Assembly: GCA_947631035.1 (NCBI GenBank)
Contig: CANRJW010000007.1
Coordinates: forward strand, 1 to 50,923
From: an uncultured Bacilli bacterium
GTDB taxonomy: Bacteria; Bacillota_I; Bacilli_A; RF39; UBA660
DNA: 50,923 nt
Reading direction: 5' to 3'
In this document: piece after piece, positions 6,820 through 14,219 of the stretch
How the letters are laid out: each line of letters starts with the position of its first letter
How positions within the stretch are numbered: the stretch's first letter is position 1
The notes under the pieces: model-generated
Seen by the model: only the letters and a program-made list of their open reading frames with translations
Databases searched by the model: none
What the model was told of the DNA's origin: nothing
Position numbers and translations under genes: made by a program

Positions 6820-7566
6820 TTATAAAAATGAGAAGTTTTCTCCATCATTTAGTAGTCCAACTATCAAAAAGCCTTTCGTATTTTTATATTGAAAATGAAT
6901 TTTTAAGGCATAAACTGCAGGAGTTTCTACATACTTGGTAATATCTCTTGGTAATTCTCCTTGATAAACGATTTCGTAATTAGAAATTTTAGAAGAACTC
7001 CAACTATTTTCCCTTACTTGAAAATTACATATTGCACTATTTTCCTCTACACCATAATATTCACAATTTGAACTTAATGCATATTTTAAAATTTCCAAAT
7101 TATACGTCGTATCTTCGTTTTTTACCATATGATTCTCATTCTTACTATATTCGCTACAAGAGATAAGTGTTTTTTTCTTTTTATTTGGAATATAGCAAGT
7201 ATAAGAATCTACTTTTAATAAAACAGGATTATCAATAGAAAATTTTTCTTCACTTCCAAAGTAAAAGTATGCCTTTTTATCATTTTGGACAACGAACAAA
7301 TTAGGAATAAGTGTCGTAGGTTCGATTGTTTCCTTAACATCCATTAATTGGTTATTTACACTTACTTCATAATAACGGATATTTTGATTAAAAGCAAATT
7401 GAAAAAAGATTTGAATAAAAGGAAGACGAAAAAGGATGGGAAAACTTAAAAGAATAAGAACTACGAAAATTAAAATCTTTTTTAGTTTCTTCTTATGGTC
7501 TTTCCCCGCTTCCAAAGAGGATTTTAAATAATCATTGTATGCTTTTATTTGTTCTTCTTCCTTCAT
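6820..7566 (-). CDS. Membrane protein of unknown function
   Basis: 248 residues, not recognised. A charged cytoplasmic head (1-28) is followed by a hydrophobic stretch at about 29-58 that forms one or two membrane segments, then an external domain with several Tyr/Asn-rich strands and five cysteines, some probably paired. ATG follows a usable leader with TATAAT some 30 bp upstream. It is the last gene before the rpsB promoter and does not overlap its neighbours. No function is suggested by context. Confidence 0.6.
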   Translation of the reverse strand: MKEEEQIKAYNDYLKSSLEAGKDHKKKLKKILIFVVLILLSFPILFRLPFIQIFFQFAFNQNIRYYEVSVNNQLMDVKETIEPTTLIPNLFVVQNDKKAYFYFGSEEKFSIDNPVLLKVDSYTCYIPNKKKKTLISCSEYSKNENHMVKNEDTTYNLEILKYALSSNCEYYGVEENSAICNFQVRENSWSSSKISNYEIVYQGELPRDITKYVETPAVYALKIHFQYKNTKGFLIVGLLNDGENFSFL

Positions 7567-7628
7567 TTACTATACCTTTACTTTCTATAGTTCTATTATA
7601 ATTGAAAGACAAAAAGAAAAAAAGACTT

Positions 7629-7850
7629 TTATTGAATCATTAAGAATCCAGTAAATTGATGGTAATAGTTTCTTTTAAATTGATTTAATAATTCTTTATT
7701 GCTCTTTCCTAAAATCCGAATAATGATTTTATCAATGGCATAATCTTCGATAATCCGAAAAATTCTTCTTTCTAACATGGAGATGGTATCTAAAGTAATA
7801 TCATTTTCCACATTGACATAAAGCGTTTCATTTTGATAATAGATTTCCAT
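7629..7850 (-). CDS. Small hypothetical protein, possible STAS-like strand-helix pattern
   Basis: 73 residues from the ATG at 7850 (GGTGA about ten bases upstream); a TTG at 7910 in the same frame lacks a ribosome site and would add an ill-fitting basic head. The protein alternates strands and helices (MEIYYQNETLYVNVENDI then ISMLERRIFRIIEDY and DKIIIRILG), which recalls the anti-sigma-antagonist/STAS fold, but no phosphorylatable Ser motif is evident. Function unknown. It lies immediately downstream of queH. Confidence 0.5.
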   Translation of the reverse strand: MEIYYQNETLYVNVENDITLDTISMLERRIFRIIEDYAIDKIIIRILGKSNKELLNQFKRNYYHQFTGFLMIQ

Positions 7851-7926
7851 TTTCTTCTTCACCATCACTAGCATAGCAAAAAGAAAAACTTTTTTCTTTA
7901 GGTTCGACAAAAGATAACGAAACTTA

Positions 7927-8562
7927 TCAAAACTCCTCTTTTTTCTGATTAGCTAGTCCATACAAACACCCACAATATTCTTGGCGATATAAATGAAACT
8001 CTCGACTTAATTCGATACTTTTTTTATACCCCTCTTTTTTCTTAAAATCCGAAACCAAAAAGGAAGGGATTGAATTTTCTTCTTCAGATTGTTTTTCTAA
8101 TAGAAGTCCAATTTCATTAATCACTTTGGCACTTTTATAAGGACTTACCGTTAAAGTGGTCCCAAAATAATCAAAATGGTAGTGTTTTGCCACCTCAAAT
8201 GTTTTTTTAAGACGTAAATAGTAGCATTTATGACATCTTGCACCACCCTCTTTTTCGTGCTCTAACCCTTTAGCCATTTTAATAAAACTTTCATGGTCAT
8301 AATCACAATCCAAAAACTGAATAGCGTATCCACATTCTTTTAAGTATCGTTTTTGTTCTTCTTTTCTTTTTATATATTCTTCTTGAGGTTCTATATTGGG
8401 ATTATAATAAAAAATAGTAATTTCAAAATAATCTTTTAAACGTTCAATGACTGCTGTCGAACAAGGTCCACAACAACTATGTAAAAGAATTGTTTTTTTC
8501 TTAGGAAAATTCTTTATCGTTTGTTCCATTAGCGCGTTATAGTCTATCTTTTTTTCTTCCAT
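7927..8562 (-). CDS. queH: Epoxyqueuosine reductase QueH
   Basis: Catalyses the last step of queuosine synthesis, reducing epoxyqueuosine in tRNA. 211 residues from the ATG at 8562; an upstream ATG at 8583 overlaps the ftsQ stop and lacks a ribosome site. Family marks are the cysteine pairs LLHSCCGPC (28-34), the CHKCYYLRL motif and the CGC near the C-terminus (YCGCLYG), which bind an Fe-S cluster and metal, plus the YYNPNIEPQEEY segment. It overlaps or abuts ftsQ and is likely co-transcribed with murG-ftsQ. Confidence 0.93.
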   Translation of the reverse strand: MEEKKIDYNALMEQTIKNFPKKKTILLHSCCGPCSTAVIERLKDYFEITIFYYNPNIEPQEEYIKRKEEQKRYLKECGYAIQFLDCDYDHESFIKMAKGLEHEKEGGARCHKCYYLRLKKTFEVAKHYHFDYFGTTLTVSPYKSAKVINEIGLLLEKQSEEENSIPSFLVSDFKKKEGYKKSIELSREFHLYRQEYCGCLYGLANQKKEEF

Positions 8563-8575
8563 AGTTTTCACTCTT

Positions 8576-9289
8576 TCATTCATTACTGAATCGAACATTG
8601 AAATCAGAATCGAGATATAAATATTTTTCTTCTTTATTCTTGACAGAATATAATTCTTTATAAAGATCAAGTCGATCCATATGGATTAAATTTACGTAAA
8701 CGAGTATACCATCATTCATACGAAAAATAAACCTAGTATCATCTAAAGTAACATCTCCACTAATACTTGGAGAATATTCCATTTCACTTACTAAAGATAA
8801 TGTTTCCGGATTTAACTTAGCTAGTTCTTTAATTAAACGCTCATAAATAGAACTTTGCACATAATTAACTAAAAAAGGAACTCCAGTATAATGACCATTC
8901 TCAATCTCTTTTCCATTCGATAAAACATAAGTACCATTATTCCGATTGTAAAAAAGAACTTTCGCTTCTTCAATTAAAATAGTTACTTGACCAAATAAAT
9001 TTTTTCTTACCTTCACTTGGTCCACTAAAGCAATATCTTCTATTTTTTTCTTAATGGTATTACAACTATACTTAAATAAATTGGGATATTCCTTTAAACC
9101 AGTCTTTTCCATAATTTCATAATCGGGAATTAAATTGGTTCCTTTGATTAAAACATGTTTGATGGGTAAATTGAGAAAAGTATAGCCAAAATAAACAATT
9201 AAAGCTAAAAAGCATAACAAAAGAAAAACAGCCTTCCATTTAATACGACGTTTTACTTTTCTTTTGCCTTTCTTCATATACTTCATCAC
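8576..9289 (-). CDS. divIB: Cell division protein FtsQ/DivIB
   Basis: Links FtsL/FtsB-type proteins with the septal wall machinery. 237 residues: very basic cytoplasmic head (KKGKRKVKRRIKWK), membrane segment about 19-38, then the POTRA domain (KHVLIKGTNLIPDYEIMEKT onward, about 43-115) and the beta domain ending near residue 225. The length is normal for DivIB of Firmicutes. It follows murG with a 2-bp gap, the classic murG-divIB order of division and cell-wall clusters. Confidence 0.92.
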   Translation of the reverse strand: MMKYMKKGKRKVKRRIKWKAVFLLLCFLALIVYFGYTFLNLPIKHVLIKGTNLIPDYEIMEKTGLKEYPNLFKYSCNTIKKKIEDIALVDQVKVRKNLFGQVTILIEEAKVLFYNRNNGTYVLSNGKEIENGHYTGVPFLVNYVQSSIYERLIKELAKLNPETLSLVSEMEYSPSISGDVTLDDTRFIFRMNDGILVYVNLIHMDRLDLYKELYSVKNKEEKYLYLDSDFNVRFSNE

Positions 9290-9291
9290 CT

Positions 9292-10374
9292 TTATTTTAT
9301 TAAATCTTTAATCGTTTCATAAATCGTTAAACTAGGATTACCCTTTTTATATTCTAACATATTTTTCTTTAATTCTTCTATTTTTTCTCGGTTGTTTAAT
9401 AAAGTATCTATTTTTTGTGCCAAAAGTTCTTTGGTTAAATCTTTTTCTTCGATTACTTCAATAGCATGATGCTCGAGTAATTCTTTGGCATTAAAATATT
9501 GATGGTTATTACTAACATTGGGACTTGGAATAATAATACTTGGTTTTAATAGTCCCATAATTTCAAATAAAGTTCCTGCTCCAGCTCTAGATATAACAAC
9601 ATCACTAGAAGCCATAATACTTGGTAAATTATCAAAGTAAGGAACAATTTTTATTTTGCTTTTGGAAGTAATTTGGTTTTTAAAATCACTAAGACTCACA
9701 TTACTTCCCACAATATATAAAATTTCATACGAATCATGAAGATTACTATTTAAAAAATCAATCATTTTTTGATTTAGAGAAGAACTTCCTAAACTTCCTG
9801 CTACATAAACCACTAATTTTTTAGAAGGACTAAACCCAAGTAAAGTTTTATCCATTTTGCTCGTTTTAATCGCTCCATCTAAAGAAGGATGCCCCGTATA
9901 AACCACTTTCTTAGCTTTTTTAAAATAAGGAATGGAACTTTTAAACGTCACTCCGACGATATCTGCAAAACGACTTACTAAATAATTGACTTTTCCTGGA
10001 CGACTATTTTGCTCATGAATAAAAGTTTTGATGCCTAACTTCTTTGCTGCTTTAATAACCGGATACGTTACATACCCTCCTACACCAATCACCACATCGG
10101 GTTGAAAGTCTTTCATAATCTCTACGCATCTTTTATATGCCTTACGAATTAAAAAAACGTTTTTAAAATCTCTTTTAATATCTTTAGTAAATCCATAGAT
10201 TTCGATAGGTTCATAAGCAATTCCTTTTTTAGGAACAATATCTTTTTCCATTCGATTATGAGTTCCAATATATAAAACGTTTAGATTTTTTTCATGACGT
10301 TTAAATTCTTCAATAATAGCTAAAGCAGGATAGATATGTCCCCCACTTCCTCCAGCAGATACAATAATATTCAT
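9292..10374 (-). CDS. murG: UDP-GlcNAc:lipid I N-acetylglucosaminyltransferase MurG
   Basis: Adds GlcNAc to lipid I to make lipid II at the inner face of the membrane. 360 residues. Glycine-rich acceptor loop SAGGSGGHIYPALAI (6-20), second loop GVGGYVTYP, HEQNSRPGK, and the donor-site segment SRAGAGTLFEI with the following PSPNVSNNHQ. Length and both GT-B halves are complete. It starts an operon with divIB and queH, and a TATAAT -10 lies about 20 bp upstream. Confidence 0.97.
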   Translation of the reverse strand: MNIIVSAGGSGGHIYPALAIIEEFKRHEKNLNVLYIGTHNRMEKDIVPKKGIAYEPIEIYGFTKDIKRDFKNVFLIRKAYKRCVEIMKDFQPDVVIGVGGYVTYPVIKAAKKLGIKTFIHEQNSRPGKVNYLVSRFADIVGVTFKSSIPYFKKAKKVVYTGHPSLDGAIKTSKMDKTLLGFSPSKKLVVYVAGSLGSSSLNQKMIDFLNSNLHDSYEILYIVGSNVSLSDFKNQITSKSKIKIVPYFDNLPSIMASSDVVISRAGAGTLFEIMGLLKPSIIIPSPNVSNNHQYFNAKELLEHHAIEVIEEKDLTKELLAQKIDTLLNNREKIEELKKNMLEYKKGNPSLTIYETIKDLIK

Positions 10375-10392
10375 GGTATCACCCTTTATAAC

Positions 10393-10398
10393 ATTATA
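10393..10398 (-). promoter_or_regulatory. -10 element of murG operon
   Basis: Perfect TATAAT on the minus strand, part of TATAGTATAATG; the -35 region is weak. Confidence 0.5.
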
Positions 10399-10448
10399 CT
10401 ATATTTTTAAAAAACTTATTAGTAAATTCAATTGGAATTGTCAATCCC

Positions 10449-10477
10449 TTGCGATTGGTTTCTTTTTTCGATATACT
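10449..10477 (+). promoter_or_regulatory. Promoter of the plus-strand gene at 10501
   Basis: TTGCGA (10449-10454), 17 bases, TATACT (10472-10477); transcription would begin about 15 bp before the start codon. Confidence 0.6.
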
Positions 10478-10500
10478 ACATTTAGAAATGAGGTTTACAT

Positions 10501-10989
10501 ATGAAAATAACGGAAAATACCCAATTCGAAGAAGTCGCTAGTAAAACCAAACAAATTTTTCTTCTTAACAAAGAAAAAGAAAAAAGAGAAAACACTACTC
10601 TTATCAAAAATTGGCTTCAAGTTGAATGTGTCGAAAATGTCGAAGGCATTGTTTTCCAACTTTGTGATTTAAGAAATTATTTAAATCAACAACGAAATGT
10701 TTCTTTATCTATCAAGGGACTACTCTTATTTTTAGAATCCATTATTCAATATGGAGAAAGACAATCTGGTTGGTTTCAAAATCATCCTATAAGTTATGAA
10801 ACAAGGGAAGAAAAAATTCGCAAGTTTTTGTCGGTAACGACTAAAGAAGATATTCTAGCCTTTTTTGACTTTAGTAATCGAAGCCATTTACAAAATAGCA
10901 CTACTTGGATAGATACATCTTCATTTTCCTATTTTTATCAAAAAATGTTAAATATTCCGGAAACTTCCGAAGAAAGTCTTAAAAAATAG
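10501..10989 (+). CDS. Hypothetical soluble protein
   Basis: 162 residues, not recognised. Predicted largely helical, with no membrane segment, signal or metal motif; two cysteines only. GAGGTTT lies before the ATG and its own promoter is visible. It is the only sizeable gene on the plus strand in this region and begins the accessory stretch between murG and ftsW. A shared terminator hairpin separates it from the ORF6N gene on the other strand. Confidence 0.6.
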   Translation: MKITENTQFEEVASKTKQIFLLNKEKEKRENTTLIKNWLQVECVENVEGIVFQLCDLRNYLNQQRNVSLSIKGLLLFLESIIQYGERQSGWFQNHPISYETREEKIRKFLSVTTKEDILAFFDFSNRSHLQNSTTWIDTSSFSYFYQKMLNIPETSEESLKK

Positions 10990-11006
10990 TCGCACCACTA
11001 TTTTTT
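10981..11006. terminator. Bidirectional terminator
   Basis: AAAAAATAGT (10981-10990), 6-base loop, ACTATTTTTT (10997-11006). It provides T-runs to both converging genes and includes the stop of the plus-strand gene. Confidence 0.8.
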
Positions 11007-11867
11007 TATTTTGTCTAACAAAGATTCTTTTACCATTTCGTCTTCTAATAAATTTATCGAAAAATTTTTCTTTTCTTTAGAATTTAAGGATGCCCCACAA
11101 TGATAAAAAGTTTTATAATCTAAAATAAAATAGCAATCATGAAAAGTATTATCATAAAGTACTTTTAAATTAGGATATTCTTTCTGATATTTTTCCTTAT
11201 CGAGTTCATGTAGTACACTCTTTTTCTTTACAATCAAAGTGACTTCGACTTTCAATTTCTTTATTAAATCAAGTATCGTTTTATCAGCATAGCAATCGAT
11301 AATCACGAGTGATTCTTTGGCACTTTTAAAAATATCCATAATTTTAGAAGCACCATCATAAATTTTTCCATCAAAGAAGACTTCATAGGTCCACTTTTTC
11401 TCTTCAAATTTTTTGAAAACTTCTTGGATTCGTTTGATATCACCATCGTACTCTCTAACCACCGGATTTATGTGTTTTTGTTCGATTAAATTTGAACCTA
11501 TATATTTTCTTATCGCTATAAAATAATCCATGATTCTGATACTAATTTCTCCTGCGATTTCTGTTTTAAGAACAGTTGCTAGCATGGCAACCCCTGGCAT
11601 CGTAAAAACATAAGGCAATTTTCTAACCCCTACATAAGGATTCCAATTCAAAGTTTCATTTTGTAACTTCAAATTTTCATATTCTCCTTCGGTAAGTTGA
11701 AAATAAAAATCACTCGGAAATCGTTCACTATTCCTTTTTACCGCCAAATATAAAGATTTGGTTCCATTCGTACACTGATACAATTTAGCCAAGTCATAAT
11801 CAAGCATTACTTGCTTTCCTCTTACTTCATAAATGAAATTTTTTCCTTCTATCACGTTCTTTTGCAT
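10998..11867 (-). CDS. ORF6N-domain protein with PLD-like C-terminus
   Basis: 289 residues. The N-terminal third is an ORF6N domain (KilA-N/Bro-like phage antirepressor DNA-binding type): IYEVRGKQVMLDYDLAKLYQ, then NSERFPSDFYFQLT and the LPYVFTMPGVAMLATVL segment. After a linker (about 125-165) a second domain shows FDGKIYDGASKIMDIFKSA, LVIIDCYAD, HDCYFILD and FYHCGASLNS, the order seen in phospholipase-D-like nuclease modules fused to such proteins. The HKD motif is degenerate (His kept, Lys not), so catalysis is doubtful. Such proteins occur in prophages and defence islands; no other phage genes are present here. Confidence 0.8.
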   Translation of the reverse strand: MQKNVIEGKNFIYEVRGKQVMLDYDLAKLYQCTNGTKSLYLAVKRNSERFPSDFYFQLTEGEYENLKLQNETLNWNPYVGVRKLPYVFTMPGVAMLATVLKTEIAGEISIRIMDYFIAIRKYIGSNLIEQKHINPVVREYDGDIKRIQEVFKKFEEKKWTYEVFFDGKIYDGASKIMDIFKSAKESLVIIDCYADKTILDLIKKLKVEVTLIVKKKSVLHELDKEKYQKEYPNLKVLYDNTFHDCYFILDYKTFYHCGASLNSKEKKNFSINLLEDEMVKESLLDKIKK

Positions 11868-11915
11868 AAAAAGACCTCTTTTCTTAAAGTCTTTATATTA
11901 GCAGACCAGAACTCT

Positions 11916-12893
11916 CTATTTTGTCGATTTTTGTAAGCATAGACCTTTATATTGTTCAAAAAAAGAATCTTTATCTATAGAATACTTAAAAATGGTATTC
12001 ACAAATTCGTCGACTAATGCATCAGCACCTGCGACAAATTTTTCAAAAGTATGCCAATTTTTTCGAACGTTCAATACATGGTCACAACGTTTTTGATAGA
12101 TTTCCTCTTTAAAAGAATTGGATAAAGCATAAGCTAAACTAGAAAGAGTTACATTAATATAATTTTCAATAATACATTCGTTGATTGTTCCATTAAAAAT
12201 ACGGACTTCAAAAGAAGAACCATACCCAAAATTTGTAAAAGAGAAACCTTTAAAATGTAAGCCATTTTCTTTATGTATAGAACTTGCATTTTCTTTTATA
12301 TAGGTTTCCATAGTTTTTGGATTCACCAGCCCTTTTAAATTTAAAACAACTGGATTGGCAAAAGCATAAGCATATTCTCTTACATGCCCAAAATTTCCCA
12401 TAGCACTCAGTTTATAGAAAACAGGTTCAAAATACAGATAAAAAAGAAAGAAATGATACAATTTTTTTAAATCCCCTTGAAAAGAAGAAGCTCCCATATG
12501 AATATGAACACCACAACTTTCATTCACTTCAGCATGAATACTTTGCAAAAATTTTAAAACCATCTTTAAATTTTTTAAATCTTGTTTTTCATTATGTAAA
12601 ATGGGAGATATAATTTCAACACCTAGATTTTTATTTTCTTCATTGGTATCTTCATATTGATATAACCAATAGGCTTCTTTTTTATTTCGAAAAGCAAAAT
12701 GCCCTTTATAATAAATCTCTTCTGCTCTTTTTTTACCAAATTGCTTTTCCAATTCTATATACGTTTTCCTATTTTCAAGAATTTGCTTTTCTTTTAAAAT
12801 AGCATCTAAATCATTTAAAGTTTTATTAGAAATTTCAATTTCAACCCCAAAAGGGAGTTCTTTTGAAAAATTTAAGTGCTCTCTATATTCCAT
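11916..12893 (-). CDS. Putative amidoligase (Amidoligase_2 family)
   Basis: 325 residues with the three signature blocks of the glutamine-synthetase-like amidoligase family: FGVEIEIS near the N-terminus (about residue 15), CGVHIHMG (about 133) and SFEVRIFNGT (about 222), which supply the metal and ATP ligands. Members are thought to form amide bonds on peptides or cell-wall precursors, often in conflict or modification clusters. It sits 48 bp upstream of the ORF6N gene on the same strand and could be co-transcribed. The substrate cannot be read from the sequence. Confidence 0.8.
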   Translation of the reverse strand: MEYREHLNFSKELPFGVEIEISNKTLNDLDAILKEKQILENRKTYIELEKQFGKKRAEEIYYKGHFAFRNKKEAYWLYQYEDTNEENKNLGVEIISPILHNEKQDLKNLKMVLKFLQSIHAEVNESCGVHIHMGASSFQGDLKKLYHFFLFYLYFEPVFYKLSAMGNFGHVREYAYAFANPVVLNLKGLVNPKTMETYIKENASSIHKENGLHFKGFSFTNFGYGSSFEVRIFNGTINECIIENYINVTLSSLAYALSNSFKEEIYQKRCDHVLNVRKNWHTFEKFVAGADALVDEFVNTIFKYSIDKDSFFEQYKGLCLQKSTK

Positions 12894-12955
12894 AATAGCC
12901 TCTTTCTTTTTGCTATTATATAGATACTTTTTGAAAAAAGCAATTTTAAACGTTT

Positions 12956-13034
12956 CTTTTATTCGTCTTTCTTATTTTTTAAAAAATTGGCAAGTTCATG
13001 ATAAGCATCTAGAAGAAGATACCAAAAAAGGACA
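12956..13034 (-). pseudogene. Possible short gene remnant
   Basis: A minus-strand frame encodes a credible C-terminal piece (LLLDAYHELANFLKNKKDE, then stop) but has a stop just upstream and no start codon or ribosome site. It may be the tail of a lost gene at the edge of the accessory island. Weak call. Confidence 0.2.
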
Positions 13035-13059
13035 AATTAGGTGTGATGTCAACCATCTT

Positions 13060-14145
13060 TTAATGATTTTTAGAAATATTTAAAATAATTCCCATACTTG
13101 CCATTGAAACTAAAAGAGAAGAACCTCCATAAGATAGGAAAGGAAGCGTAACACCTGTTACGGGAATAATACCAACCACAACCATTAGATTTAATAAGGC
13201 TTGAATAATAATTCCAAAAGATAATCCAAAAGCCAAGTATTTGGCAAACAAATCACTTTGTTTAAGAGAAATATTTAAGGCTCTATAAAAGATAAAGAAA
13301 AAAACACCAGTAACAATTAAGACACCCAAAAAGCCAAATTCCTCACTAATAATCGAAAAGATAAAATCGGTTTGAGGTTCGGGAAGATAAAAATGTTTTT
13401 GTCTTGAATTCATAAATCCTTGTCCGAGTAATCCACCTGGACCTATAGCATACAAACTTTGAATGATTTGAAACCCACTTCCTAAGGGGTCAGTCCACGG
13501 ATTTAAAAAAGACACAATTCTTGCCATACGATATGGAGCAACAATAATTAAACCGACAATGCCAATCAAACCCACAATACCAATTTTAACAAAGAAAGAT
13601 ATTTGAACCCCAGATGTAAAAATCATAACCACTAACGTTAAAACAATGACCATAGCTGTTCCAAAATCCGGTTCTAGCATAATGAGAATAAAAAAAGCAA
13701 AAATCACACTTAAAATAGGAAGTACCCCTTGTTTAATACTGCGCATATTCTTTTTATTATTAGCAAGATATTTGGCAACATAAATAATTAAACCAATTTT
13801 AGCAAATTCACTGGGTTGAATACCAAAACCACCTATTCCAAACCAACTTCTACTTCCATTACGAATTGTTCCAATACCAGGGATTAAAACTAAAAGAAGT
13901 AAAATAAAACAACCGAGCAAAAGAATATTGGCTTTTTCATAATACAAATGATAATCCACTTTAGATAAGAAAAGCATTACAAAAATCCCAATGATAAAAA
14001 AGAGTCCTTGTGCTTTTACAAATTTAAAAGGATCTTGAAATTTATATTCTGCCCAAATAGAACTTGCGGAATAAATCATGATAATTCCAAATAAGGCAAT
14101 TAAAACAATCGCAATAAATAATTTATAATCTATTTTATTTTTCAT
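13060..14145 (-). CDS. ftsW: Cell division glycosyltransferase FtsW (SEDS family)
   Basis: SEDS peptidoglycan polymerase acting with a class B PBP at the septum. 361 residues, about ten membrane segments. Characteristic elements are IMIYSASS in segment 1, RSWFGIGGFGIQPSEFAK with the extracellular loop, and PEPQTDFIFSIISEEFGFLG, and the terminal FLSYGGSSL. FtsW is preferred over RodA because of the neighbouring murG/divIB and the PEPQTDFIFSI loop, though SpoVE-like function cannot be excluded. Confidence 0.9.
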   Translation of the reverse strand: MKNKIDYKLFIAIVLIALFGIIMIYSASSIWAEYKFQDPFKFVKAQGLFFIIGIFVMLFLSKVDYHLYYEKANILLLGCFILLLLVLIPGIGTIRNGSRSWFGIGGFGIQPSEFAKIGLIIYVAKYLANNKKNMRSIKQGVLPILSVIFAFFILIMLEPDFGTAMVIVLTLVVMIFTSGVQISFFVKIGIVGLIGIVGLIIVAPYRMARIVSFLNPWTDPLGSGFQIIQSLYAIGPGGLLGQGFMNSRQKHFYLPEPQTDFIFSIISEEFGFLGVLIVTGVFFFIFYRALNISLKQSDLFAKYLAFGLSFGIIIQALLNLMVVVGIIPVTGVTLPFLSYGGSSLLVSMASMGIILNISKNH

Positions 14146-14173
14146 ATAACCTCATTACATTTTATTAAATAAC

Positions 14174-14202
14174 ATGAAAAAAAAGTAGAATTTTCTACTT
14201 TT
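14174..14202 (-). terminator. Terminator of surface gene 2
   Basis: AAAAGTAGAA (14181-14190) pairs with TTCTACTTTT (14193-14202); on the minus strand it is followed by a T8 run. Confidence 0.8.
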
Positions 14203-14219
14203 ATATGAATAAATCTTAC

